Assembly: GCA_029907205.1 (NCBI GenBank)
Contig: JARYMI010000004.1
Span: 62,001 to 126,000, forward strand
DNA length: 64,000 nucleotides
Direction of reading: 5' to 3'
DNA from: Clostridiales bacterium
GTDB lineage: Bacteria > Acidobacteriota > Aminicenantia > Aminicenantales > UBA8522
This document shows, piece by piece, positions 16,652 to 24,728 of the stretch; positions within the stretch are counted from its first letter, which is position 1; each line of letters opens with the position of its first letter. The notes under the pieces were generated by a model. It made no database searches, was not told where the DNA came from, and saw nothing but the letters and a program-made list of their open reading frames with translations. The translations under genes and the position numbers were made by a program.

Positions 16652-17848
16652 TCAATCCCGGATATTCAACCGAAGACGGGGCCCGCAGGTCCCGTGCTCG
16701 CCATCTGTCGAATAGAAAGAGGCGTTTATGGCTCCAAGCGGCCGGATGGCAAGACCCAGGGTTTTTCCCTCAAGCAGGCGCTGCAGGACCGGCCTGGGAA
16801 CGGTCAAGTAGGTTTTCTTTCCGTCGCCCTCGGTCACGGGCCAGTCTATGACCATCTGAGGATTGAGAACCTGATCGAGGTGTAGCCCCCCGCTCAAGCT
16901 GCTAAAGGTGACCGTTCTCTTTTCCCAATGCGGATCGCCCCCGAGGATTTCAACGACGCGGATGAGCCCGAAATCAGGAATCTCCTCGGCCGTGCGTTCG
17001 ACGGCCCGCGTCGTCAACTCGAGAAGGCCCTTTCCGATGGCCTTTTTCCCCTTGAGGGCGCTGAGGTCCCAACGCAGAATGATGAAACGCGATCCTCCAG
17101 CCGTTATGACATCGGCCTTTCCACCAGCATCGAAAACAGTCCAACGGCCGAAGTTGATGTCCACGTTTTCGAGATCCACGGTGCTTGCCTGGACTGCCTT
17201 TAGCACAAACCGGAATCCGGCTGGGTCGGCCAAGGGTGGATGGTACGCCACTGCCTCTCCCAGGTCGGGGCCGGCCAGGGCTGCTTCAATGATGTCAACG
17301 CAGAAATAATCGACGTCCAGACGATATATCCCCAATCCCCAATCCATTATCGCCAACTGTCCGTAAACTGTATCGCCAGGTTCAGCGCTAAAACCGCGCG
17401 TGGTCATGCTGACCGTGTGCCAATTCTCTGTGTCGGGAATATCAAACTCCATGAGATGGCTGTGAAAGTCAGTGGTCTTTTGGGTGTTGACATGGAGGTT
17501 GATCCTGCGTGGAGCGTGACTGGCCCGGACGCGAGCCTCGACGCGCAGCTCGTAGCCGGGTTTCTTCAGAAGAGAGAGGTCCATGCCGTCGGAGACTTTG
17601 TGCTTGATCAAGGCCCACCAGACGTTGCGGCGGTCCTCGGTCGCATCAACTAAGAGAGACGCATAGCCAGCCTCTTCCTGACGGAAATTCATGACAACCC
17701 GACCTTCGCCAGTAAAGAACGCCCAGCCTTTGACACCGCTCGGATCGAGCTTGAGAGTCGGCCCGTCGAAATCTTCGCGGAACTGCGCTCCGCTAGACGG
17801 CACGATCACGACGGTGAGCACAGCGACGATGATGACGATTGCGCGCAT
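16652..17848 (-). CDS. secreted protein with beta-sandwich (carbohydrate-binding-like) domains
   Basis: 398 residues with a signal peptide (MRAIVIIVAVLTVVIVPSSGA) and a perfect ribosome site GAGGAGG before the ATG. The first half (about 22-190) has the opening FREDFDGPTL...GWAFFTGEGRVVM seen in concanavalin-like/glycan-binding sandwich domains, ending in a DVDYFCVDI strand. The second half (about 215-398) has DNRLRE-like beta logic (FIILRWDLSALKGKKAIGKG, TVTFSSL, LGLAIRP). No catalytic residues could be named. It lies inside the tRNA-Phe bounded segment, facing away from the RraA-like gene. The domain calls are inference from pattern. Confidence 0.6.
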   Translation of the reverse strand: MRAIVIIVAVLTVVIVPSSGAQFREDFDGPTLKLDPSGVKGWAFFTGEGRVVMNFRQEEAGYASLLVDATEDRRNVWWALIKHKVSDGMDLSLLKKPGYELRVEARVRASHAPRRINLHVNTQKTTDFHSHLMEFDIPDTENWHTVSMTTRGFSAEPGDTVYGQLAIMDWGLGIYRLDVDYFCVDIIEAALAGPDLGEAVAYHPPLADPAGFRFVLKAVQASTVDLENVDINFGRWTVFDAGGKADVITAGGSRFIILRWDLSALKGKKAIGKGLLELTTRAVERTAEEIPDFGLIRVVEILGGDPHWEKRTVTFSSLSGGLHLDQVLNPQMVIDWPVTEGDGKKTYLTVPRPVLQRLLEGKTLGLAIRPLGAINASFYSTDGEHGTCGPRLRLNIRD

Positions 17849-17988
17849 AAATCCTCCTCAACATCAGTAGTTTATCATCCCCGCCCGACGCTTGGAAAGC
17901 TCCCGACTTGCCCTCCGGGGTCAACTGTCGGTAGAATTCGAGAACGGAATGATGGAATCAAAGAGGAATTCGCTCGAGGAGAAAGAAG

Positions 17989-18837
17989 ATGAGAGGAAGA
18001 CGAATCATTTTGACCATCCTGTTGGCCGGACTCGCCGCAATGACGGAAGGCATCAGCTCCCGAGAGCCTTCTTCCCAGGACCTTCGAACCGGGAAGGATT
18101 TCCTCAAGGTCGCTGTTTATTCAGCCGAAGAGGACCAGAAGCTGCTGCGCCTTTTCCAGGGACTTAGAGTGGCCGACGTTTCGGACGGGATGGATAAAGC
18201 CGGGCTTCCTGGAGTCGGGTTGGTCGACAGCTCCATCCTGCCGCTCTGGACGGACACGAAGAGCTTCCGCCATCGCTTCGCAGGCATTGCCGTGACCACA
18301 CGGTACGTCCCCACACAGAAACCACACGCGGGACAAAAGACGCCGGAGGAATTCGACAGATGGGAAGCGGAATTTTACAGCCAGTATTCTTCAGAGCCTT
18401 TTGCTGATCTTATCCGGCCAGGCACGGCCTTAGTGATTGACGATGTCGAGGAGGCAGACATAGGGAGCATCGGTTCGTTCAATATCCTTGATTGGAAAAA
18501 GCGTGGCTGCGTCGGAGTTGTGACGGACGCGCGAGCCAGGGATACTGACGAGATCATCCTCCAAGGTGTCCCCCTCTATCTCCGTGGACGCGGGCGGGGC
18601 ATCCGGCCAGGCAGAAACGAGATCGAATCGGTTAACAAGCCGGTTGCCATCGGAGGCGCCCTCGTCATGCCAGGTGACATCGTGGTCGCCGACGGAGACG
18701 GGGTTGTCATCGTACCCAGGACGAAAGCTCGGGAGGTTGCAGGTTTTGCCCGGCAAGTCATCGAGAAGGATAAGGCTGGTCGGCGGGAGCTCTACAAACA
18801 ACTGGGCCTGCCCCCAGACCGTTCGATAAAGAAGTGA
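17989..18837 (+). CDS. exported RraA/HMG-aldolase-like protein
   Basis: 282 residues. GAGGAG seven bases before the ATG fixes the start, and the first 24 residues (basic, then ILTILLAGLAAM) form a signal peptide. The body is the RraA fold: VADVSDGMDKAG near residue 60, then GxxG(x)nR-D region GCVGVVTDARARDTDEI (about 166-182), where Arg and Asp of the R-D-x2-E/D motif hold metal and keto-acid substrate in the aldolases. Length and motifs fit 4-hydroxy-4-methyl-2-oxoglutarate aldolase/RraA relatives, which are normally cytoplasmic; export is unusual. Substrate unknown. Confidence 0.75.
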   Translation: MRGRRIILTILLAGLAAMTEGISSREPSSQDLRTGKDFLKVAVYSAEEDQKLLRLFQGLRVADVSDGMDKAGLPGVGLVDSSILPLWTDTKSFRHRFAGIAVTTRYVPTQKPHAGQKTPEEFDRWEAEFYSQYSSEPFADLIRPGTALVIDDVEEADIGSIGSFNILDWKKRGCVGVVTDARARDTDEIILQGVPLYLRGRGRGIRPGRNEIESVNKPVAIGGALVMPGDIVVADGDGVVIVPRTKAREVAGFARQVIEKDKAGRRELYKQLGLPPDRSIKK

Positions 18838-19009
18838 CAAAACATGAATCGACTGCGCTTCTTTAAGGCATGATCATGCCAACGATTATTCAAGCCGGAA
18901 AGGCCAGCAATCCATAATCGTCTTTTTTAAATACTCCCTGCTGGCCGCAAACACGAGCTTGAGGCTTTTGGCACCATGTGTTGTCTAGAGCCACACATTG
19001 AGTTATTTT

Positions 19010-19042
19010 TCCCTGCGTCGGCGGTTTGATTCCGTCCCTCGC
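19010..19042 (+). repeat. duplicated 3' half of tRNA-Phe (att-like)
   Basis: TCCCTGCGTCGGCGGTT plus GATTCCGTCCCTCGC, matching tRNA-Phe 16538-16570 with two substitutions, in the same orientation. The preceding bases do not resemble a tRNA 5' half, so this is a fragment and not a second gene. With the intact tRNA it bounds about 2.4 kb. Confidence 0.75.
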
Positions 19043-19064
19043 TATTCCAGCCATTTTTTATTAG

Positions 19065-19931
19065 CTAGGAGAGCATTTGGTTAATCAAGTCTCTTAACTC
19101 GCTGCTGAATTCGGGGTGCTTCAGGGCCAGAGCGATCGTCCCTTCGAGAAAGCCCAGCTTGTTCCCGCAATCGTAGCGTTTTCCCTCAAAAAGATAGCCG
19201 TAGACTGGCTGGTCGGCAAGCAGGACTTTGATGGCGTCAGTGATCTGGATTTCGCCCCTTGAATCAACCGGCGTTCGCTTGATCGCGCCGAAGATTTCGG
19301 GCGTAAACACGTACCGTCCCAGGATTCCCAGGTCTGAAAAGGCACGCTCCGGCCCTGGTTTTTCGGCCGTGTCAGCGATCTCGAAGAGTCTGTCGGAAAG
19401 CTGGCGTTTGACCTTGACGATGCCGTACTTTTTTGTCCCCTCTTTATCCACCCGGCCGAGGACGATCACCGTCGCCTTCTTTTCAAGAAAAACATCAATA
19501 AGCTGCCGCGTGCAGGGAACAGGACAATCATAAATGTCATCTGGCGTGAGCACAGCCACCGGCTCACCGGCCGCGAACTTCTCCCCCATCAGGATGGCAT
19601 GGCCGAGCCCGAGCATCTCAGGCTGGCGGATGAAGGTGAAGTTGGCTAGGGTCGAGAGCTTCCTGACTTCTTCGAGAAGGCCGGTTTTTCCCTTGGCTTG
19701 AAGAAACTCCTCGAGCTCGGGGCTCCTATCAAAATGATCTTCGAGCGCCGCCTTCCCCCGGCTTGTGATCACGGCGATCTCGCTGATACCGCTTGCGGCG
19801 GCTTCCTCAGCCGTGTACTGGATCAAAGGCTTGTCGATGACAGGAATCATTTCTTTCGGCATCGCCTTGGTGGCCGGAAGAAAACGCGTCCCGAACCCAG
19901 CCGCCGGGATGATGGCTTTTCTGGCGCTCAT
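19065..19931 (-). CDS. galU: UTP-glucose-1-phosphate uridylyltransferase
   Basis: 288 residues from the ATG at 19931 (MSARKAIIPAAGFGTR), preceded by GAGGG; the open frame to 19961 adds ten unlikely residues. It makes UDP-glucose from UTP and glucose-1-phosphate. Visible are the nucleotide-binding GFGTRFLPATKAMPKEM loop, the LGLGHAI motif, LTPDDI with metal Asp, and the late EGKRYDCGNKLGFLEG. Supplies UDP-glucose for surface glycans; the neighbours do not form a dedicated cluster. Confidence 0.94.
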   Translation of the reverse strand: MSARKAIIPAAGFGTRFLPATKAMPKEMIPVIDKPLIQYTAEEAAASGISEIAVITSRGKAALEDHFDRSPELEEFLQAKGKTGLLEEVRKLSTLANFTFIRQPEMLGLGHAILMGEKFAAGEPVAVLTPDDIYDCPVPCTRQLIDVFLEKKATVIVLGRVDKEGTKKYGIVKVKRQLSDRLFEIADTAEKPGPERAFSDLGILGRYVFTPEIFGAIKRTPVDSRGEIQITDAIKVLLADQPVYGYLFEGKRYDCGNKLGFLEGTIALALKHPEFSSELRDLINQMLS

Positions 19932-19992
19932 AAACTTTCCCTCTCGGAAAAAAAGACACAATCAAAAAGCAATGTCTATTCCTGCGGCCTGC

Positions 19993-21306
19993 TCAGAACT
20001 TGTAGTTGATGGAAATATTGGGAACGAAGATCTTCATTTTGTAGATACCGGCCTGCGCCGATTCGTATTGCGGGTCAAAAAGCGTCTTGGCATAGTCGAC
20101 TTCGCGCTGCTTGCCCAAGAGGAGCTCGAACCCAAAGTCGATGGCCAGCCCATTCAAGTTATATCCCAGTCCCAGCGTGAAGGCATTGAAAGTGTAACTT
20201 GGGAGAAGAACATTTAAAGTTTTATTGGGAGCGGGCGTCGGGTCATAGTAATAGCCGCCTCGAAGGGCCAGGTTCTCCCAGAACATGTATTCCGCTCCGA
20301 ACCTGACCTGCAAGGTGTCTCTCCATTTCATCGGCTGGATATTTCGGCCAGAAGCCGTCATAAAGAGACTCCAGAATGGATCAATGTATCTCGTTTCTAT
20401 TTCATTGATCGTGCTCCACTGAGTCCATTGAAGGTCGCCAGTCAGAATCAGGCCTTCTATCGGGCGGTAAGCTACCCCCGCGGCGACCCACCAGGGCCAG
20501 GTGACATCCCGTTCAGAATCGGATTTCTCTTTAAGACCCAGCAGGTCGAGGTTAGATATTGACGACTCCCCGCTGAATGTGATCCTGCTGGGCGTCCGGA
20601 TAGTCGCGCCAAAGCTGAGCATCTCGTTGGCCTTAACATGAACTCCAAGCGTAGCTCCGTAACCCCAGCCCTTGAGACTGTCCTCGTACTGGCCGAGGTC
20701 TAACTCAACAGGCACCTGGGGAGGTTCTGCCGTTCCCGCGTGTGTCTTGAGGGAAAACATGCCATAATTGATGTTCAGCGCAGCGCCCACAGAAACTATG
20801 TCGTTGATTTTATAAGCTATAGCCGGGGCAATCGTCACAAGGCCGATCCGGGATTCCCACCGGTATGCAGCGTTATCAGACACGGCGATGAAATCGTTGC
20901 CATCCCAGGCTGCTCCCAGGCCCGACGGAACATAGACCCCGATTCCTGCCACTACATACTCGTTGATCGGATGATAATAAGCAGCCAGGCCGGAAAGGTA
21001 ATGCTTCGTTTCTGTCTTGGCGTCGACCAGCGTCACAAGTCCCAACTGAGTGGGAACCTGGAGCTTGTACGCGCCAGAAGGAATCACGTCTGTGCCGTAA
21101 AACCCGAAGTATCTGGTAGAAAAATGCGTCATCCCGGCCGGGTTCCAGAAGATGACGCTGTAATCGTCGGCCAGCCCGACAAAAGCGCCACCCATGGCTA
21201 AGGCCCGGCTACCCAAGCTGTTGAGGTTCAGCCCGTTGGCCAGAGCGAGGGAGCTCAAGCCAAAGAAAAGCGCAAGAACAGCTAACGCCGTCGGTTTCTT
21301 GATCAT
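19993..21306 (-). CDS. OmpP1/FadL-family outer-membrane transporter
   Basis: 437 residues with a signal peptide (about 1-23). The N-terminus has the family hallmark NGLNLNSLGSRALAMGGAFVGLADDYSVIFWNPAG, split here as the hatch region GSRALAMGGAF and DYSVIFWNPAG. The rest alternates beta strands and ends in INYKF with a C-terminal Phe typical of outer-membrane barrels. Relatives import long-chain fatty acids or aromatic compounds. It has its own strong promoter and an AAGGAGG site five bases before ATG. Confidence 0.88.
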   Translation of the reverse strand: MIKKPTALAVLALFFGLSSLALANGLNLNSLGSRALAMGGAFVGLADDYSVIFWNPAGMTHFSTRYFGFYGTDVIPSGAYKLQVPTQLGLVTLVDAKTETKHYLSGLAAYYHPINEYVVAGIGVYVPSGLGAAWDGNDFIAVSDNAAYRWESRIGLVTIAPAIAYKINDIVSVGAALNINYGMFSLKTHAGTAEPPQVPVELDLGQYEDSLKGWGYGATLGVHVKANEMLSFGATIRTPSRITFSGESSISNLDLLGLKEKSDSERDVTWPWWVAAGVAYRPIEGLILTGDLQWTQWSTINEIETRYIDPFWSLFMTASGRNIQPMKWRDTLQVRFGAEYMFWENLALRGGYYYDPTPAPNKTLNVLLPSYTFNAFTLGLGYNLNGLAIDFGFELLLGKQREVDYAKTLFDPQYESAQAGIYKMKIFVPNISINYKF

Positions 21307-21335
21307 TCGAACCTCCTTGTTATCTTCATATGATT

Positions 21336-21364
21336 ATTATATCCATCAAAGGCTTGTCAATCAA
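21336..21364 (-). promoter_or_regulatory. promoter of the FadL-type gene
   Basis: Minus strand TTGATT (21359-21364), 17-base spacer, TATAAT (21336-21341); transcription would begin near 21329, 23 bases before the start codon. Confidence 0.75.
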
Positions 21365-21372
21365 AACGGCCG

Positions 21373-21597
21373 TCAGGGGACAGCCTGAACATCCTTGATT
21401 CCCGGAACTTTTCTTTTGATGAACTGGCTCACTCCGCGGGTCAGAGTCATCTGCCGCATCGGGCATCCTTCGCAGGCTCCTAAAAGCCGGACTTTGACGA
21501 CTCCGTCCTCTGTCACATCGACAAGCTCGACATCGCCTCCGTCTGCTTGAAGATGAATCCGAACTTCCTCGATGGCTTTTCGAACGTCTTCTTTCAT
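21373..21597 (-). CDS. NifU-like C-terminal domain protein (Nfu), Fe-S carrier
   Basis: 74 residues, a stand-alone Nfu domain: LQADGGDVELVDV and the Fe-S ligand pair in LGACEGCPMRQMTL. It passes a [4Fe-4S] cluster to target proteins. AAAAGGAG precedes the ATG. It follows clpB by 60 bases in the same direction. Confidence 0.9.
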   Translation of the reverse strand: MKEDVRKAIEEVRIHLQADGGDVELVDVTEDGVVKVRLLGACEGCPMRQMTLTRGVSQFIKRKVPGIKDVQAVP

Positions 21598-21657
21598 TCC
21601 TTTTCTCCTTTTAACGTGCCGGCCCTTGGCTTCTGGCCTCGCTTGATCGCGAGAGGT

Positions 21658-24252
21658 TCATGACGCTGGGGCCAGCACTTTTTTAAAAACGAAATTCTTG
21701 CCCTTATCTACTTCGATGTGGACCGTTTCCCCCTCTCTGAAAACTCCTTCTAAAAGCTGAAGGGCCAAGGGATTTTGAATATCCTGCTGAATCGTCCTTT
21801 TGAGCGGTCGGGCCCCGTAGACGGGGTCAAAACCTCTCTCAGCCAGAAGCTCTTTGGCTTTCTGGCTGACGTCGATCTTTATTTTCCTCTCCTCCAGCTT
21901 CTGCCGCAGGTGCTCAAGCTGGATATCGACAATCTTTAGCAGCGATGCTCTGTCCAGAGACCTGAAGATGACGACTTCGTCAATGCGGTTGAGAAATTCC
22001 GGGCGGAACGAGCTCTCCAGAATTTTCTTGACCTCGTGTTCCATCGTTTCATAGTCCTGGCTGAATTCCTTGATCTCGCTGCTGCCCAGGTTCGAAGTCA
22101 TGATGATGATGGTGTTCCGGAAATCGACCGTCCTGCCCTTCCCGTCGGTCAGCCGGCCGTCATCCAGGATCTGAAGGAGGATGTTGAAGACATCAGGATG
22201 GGCCTTTTCGACCTCATCGAGAAGGATGATAGAGTAAGGACGCCGCTTGACGGCCTCGGTCAGCTGACCTCCTTCCTCGTAGCCAACATACCCGGGCGGC
22301 GCGCCGATGAGACGAGAAACGGTGTGCTTTTCCATGTACTCTGACATGTCAAGCCTGACCATGGCTCTTTCATCGTCAAAAAGAAAATCGGCCAGAGCCC
22401 GAGCCAGCTCGGTCTTTCCCACGCCGGTCGGGCCGAGGAAAATGAACGACCCCAAAGGCCGGGCCGCGTCCTGGATTCCCGCCCTTGCCCTCCTTATCGT
22501 GTCAGAGACTATCCTCAGGGCATGGTCCTGACCGACAACTCTTTTTTGAAGATTGCTCTCCATTTTGATCAACCGCTCGACATCTCCCTCGAGCATCTTG
22601 GAAACGGGGATGCCCGTCCAGCGCGACACGACCTCGGCCACATCCTCTTCATCCACCTCTTCCTTGAGCATCTTCCCTTTTTTTTGGACGTCGGCCAGCT
22701 CATTCGATATCTTGTCCATCTCCTTCGCAATTTCAATGAGCTTCCCGTAGCGAATTTCGGCCGCCTTTTCAAGGTCCCCGCGGCGCTCGGCGTTTTGTTC
22801 TTCCACCTTAAGGCCGTCCTGCTGCTCCTTGAGCCTGTTCATGGCTTCGATAAGGTCTTTCTCTTTCTGCCAGCGGGCTTTCAGGAAAGCGCTTCTTTCC
22901 CGCAGCTCAGCCAGCTCCTCGTTCAGCTTGTCCAGCCGCTCCTTCGAAGCGGTGTCCTTTTCTTTCTTGAGAGCCTGGCGCTCGATTTCAAGCTGGAGGA
23001 TGCGGCGCTCGAGCTCGTCAATTTCCTCTGGCATGCTGTCGATTTCAACCCGGATGCGTGAGGCGGCCTCGTCGATGAGGTCGATGGCCTTGTCGGGCAA
23101 GTAGCGGCCCGAAATGTAGCGATTGGAAAGAGCGGCCGCGGCCACGAGGGCCGAATCCTTGATTTTCACACCATGGTGGAGCTCGTATTTCTCCTTCAAA
23201 CCGCGGAGGATGGAAATCGTCTCTTCGACCGATGGCTCGTCCACGAAGACAGGCTGGAACCGGCGCTCGAGAGCGGCGTCCTTTTCGATATACTTCTTGT
23301 ACTCGTTGAGAGTGGTCGCTCCCACGCATCGAAGCTCTCCCCTGGCCAAAGCCGGCTTGAGCATGTTCGAGGCATCCACAGCTCCTTCAGCGGCGCCGGC
23401 GCCGACAATCGTGTGCAGCTCGTCGATGAACAGGACGATCCCTCCTCCCGCCTCCTTGATTTCTCTGAGAATCGCCTTGAGCCTGTCTTCGAATTCTCCC
23501 CTGTATTTGGTGCCGGCCACCAGGGCTCCGATATCCAGGGCGATGAGCCTTTTGTTCTTCAAAGATTGCGGCACGTCGCCGTTGGCAATCCGCTGAGCCA
23601 GCCCTTCAACAACAGCCGTTTTCCCAACTCCTGCTTCGCCGATAAGCACGGGGTTGTTCTTAGTGCGGCGCGACAGAACCTGGATGACGCGCCGGATTTC
23701 CTCCTCGCGGCCGATGACCGGATCCAGTTTTCCCTGGCCAGCCAACGCTGTGAGATCTCGAGCGTACCTCTCAAGCGCCTGGTATTTGCCCTCGGGCTGG
23801 GGGTCTGTGATCCGCTGTGTCCCTCGAATCGAGGCCAGAGCCTTCATCACACCATCCTCGCTCACGCCGTTTGCCTCGAGAATGCGTCCGGCCTGGCTCG
23901 ACTTATCCCTGAGCATGGCCAGAAAGAGGTGTTCAGTTGAAATATATTCATCTTTCAATTTGTCTGCTTCTTTTTTCGCTTCATTCATGACCTGACGCAA
24001 GGACGAGGAAAGGTAGACTTCCCCGCCGTGCACTTTTGGCATCTTGGTCAGCTCTTCATCGAGATCGCGTTGGATCTTCGCTGGGTTGGCGCCGAGTTTG
24101 GCGAGCACCGACGGGACAACGTTCTCCTCCTGGCTGAGGAAGGCCCACAGCAGGTGCTCGGGCCTCACCTCCTGGTGGCCCAGGTCTTCCGCTTTCCTCT
24201 GGGCCAACTGAAAGGCTTCCTGCGACATCACGGTGAATTTATCCCATCTCAT
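21658..24252 (-). CDS. clpB: ClpB disaggregase
   Basis: 864 residues, full ClpB plan: N-terminal repeat domain (about 1-145); first AAA domain with [15 protein letters not shown] (about 200) and pore loop KYRGEFEDR; the long middle coiled coil (about 410-530, very charged), which separates ClpB from ClpA/ClpC; a second AAA domain with [15 protein letters not shown] (about 600) and pore loop [10 protein letters not shown]; and a C-terminal domain. With DnaK it resolves protein aggregates. No CIRCE element is visible upstream. Confidence 0.96.
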   Translation of the reverse strand: MRWDKFTVMSQEAFQLAQRKAEDLGHQEVRPEHLLWAFLSQEENVVPSVLAKLGANPAKIQRDLDEELTKMPKVHGGEVYLSSSLRQVMNEAKKEADKLKDEYISTEHLFLAMLRDKSSQAGRILEANGVSEDGVMKALASIRGTQRITDPQPEGKYQALERYARDLTALAGQGKLDPVIGREEEIRRVIQVLSRRTKNNPVLIGEAGVGKTAVVEGLAQRIANGDVPQSLKNKRLIALDIGALVAGTKYRGEFEDRLKAILREIKEAGGGIVLFIDELHTIVGAGAAEGAVDASNMLKPALARGELRCVGATTLNEYKKYIEKDAALERRFQPVFVDEPSVEETISILRGLKEKYELHHGVKIKDSALVAAAALSNRYISGRYLPDKAIDLIDEAASRIRVEIDSMPEEIDELERRILQLEIERQALKKEKDTASKERLDKLNEELAELRERSAFLKARWQKEKDLIEAMNRLKEQQDGLKVEEQNAERRGDLEKAAEIRYGKLIEIAKEMDKISNELADVQKKGKMLKEEVDEEDVAEVVSRWTGIPVSKMLEGDVERLIKMESNLQKRVVGQDHALRIVSDTIRRARAGIQDAARPLGSFIFLGPTGVGKTELARALADFLFDDERAMVRLDMSEYMEKHTVSRLIGAPPGYVGYEEGGQLTEAVKRRPYSIILLDEVEKAHPDVFNILLQILDDGRLTDGKGRTVDFRNTIIIMTSNLGSSEIKEFSQDYETMEHEVKKILESSFRPEFLNRIDEVVIFRSLDRASLLKIVDIQLEHLRQKLEERKIKIDVSQKAKELLAERGFDPVYGARPLKRTIQQDIQNPLALQLLEGVFREGETVHIEVDKGKNFVFKKVLAPAS

Positions 24253-24325
24253 GTTCTCATGCTCCTGCCTATAAGTATGCCAAAAAACTCCCCATTAAGG
24301 GAAGAAAAGCCGAAAAATTTTTCTC

Positions 24326-24354
24326 TTGACAATTATCAAAAAACTTCTTTTAAT
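24326..24354 (+). promoter_or_regulatory. strong promoter of the acidic small protein gene
   Basis: TTGACA (24326-24331), 17-base spacer, TTTAAT (24349-24354). Start site near 24361, ten bases before the chosen ATG. Confidence 0.8.
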
Positions 24355-24370
24355 TTCTTCGGAGCAGGCC

Positions 24371-24703
24371 ATGGAAGAAATTGAAATCATGAGCTGGCTG
24401 ACGTTGGATGCCCTCAAGAAGAAGGCGAACGTAGTGGAGACGGTCGGGAATCTCCAGACTGGCCACAGCATGTCCATTTTTTGCATCATCGAGGACGACT
24501 ATCTTGAGCTTTGCTACAGCGACTCGGCGGCCAATTACTTGCGCCGTTACGAGGACAGGGAGGAGTTCGACCTGGCCTTGGAGCAGCGCAAAGAAGAAAC
24601 CGGCGAAGCTCCTTATGAAGAGGAGGAGCCCGCCTATGAGGAAGACTACGAGGAGGAGGAAGAGGAAGAACTCGACGTCGAGGATGAAGCCGACTCCTAC
24701 TGA
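24371..24703 (+). CDS. small acidic protein of unknown function
   Basis: The frame opens at 24326, but that is the -35 box of a strong promoter; ATG 24371 (MEEIEIMSWLTLDALKKK) has GGAG six bases upstream, giving 110 residues. The first 70 look folded (GHSMSIFCIIEDDYLELCYS). The last 40 are almost all Glu/Asp/Tyr/Pro, an acidic tail as in nucleic-acid mimics or chaperone partners. It lies alone on the plus strand between clpB and mutS; its stop is 26 bases from the mutS stop. A short palindrome TGAACA-GTCT-TGTTCA spans its stop. Function unknown. Confidence 0.68.
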   Translation: MEEIEIMSWLTLDALKKKANVVETVGNLQTGHSMSIFCIIEDDYLELCYSDSAANYLRRYEDREEFDLALEQRKEETGEAPYEEEEPAYEEDYEEEEEEELDVEDEADSY

Positions 24704-24728
24704 ACAGTCTTGTTCAACGGAATGTCAC

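Noticed and set aside
18990..19050. A second tRNA gene
   Set aside because: Only the 3' half is present; the 5' acceptor and D arm are absent, so it is a repeat and not a gene.
24253..24325. A heat-shock CIRCE operator upstream of clpB
   Set aside because: The TTAGCACTC-N9-GAGTGCTAA pattern is not present; only AT-rich leader sequence is seen.
24702..24717. TGAACA-GTCT-TGTTCA hairpin as a terminator between the acidic protein gene and mutS
   Set aside because: Six-base stem with no T-run on either strand; could be chance.
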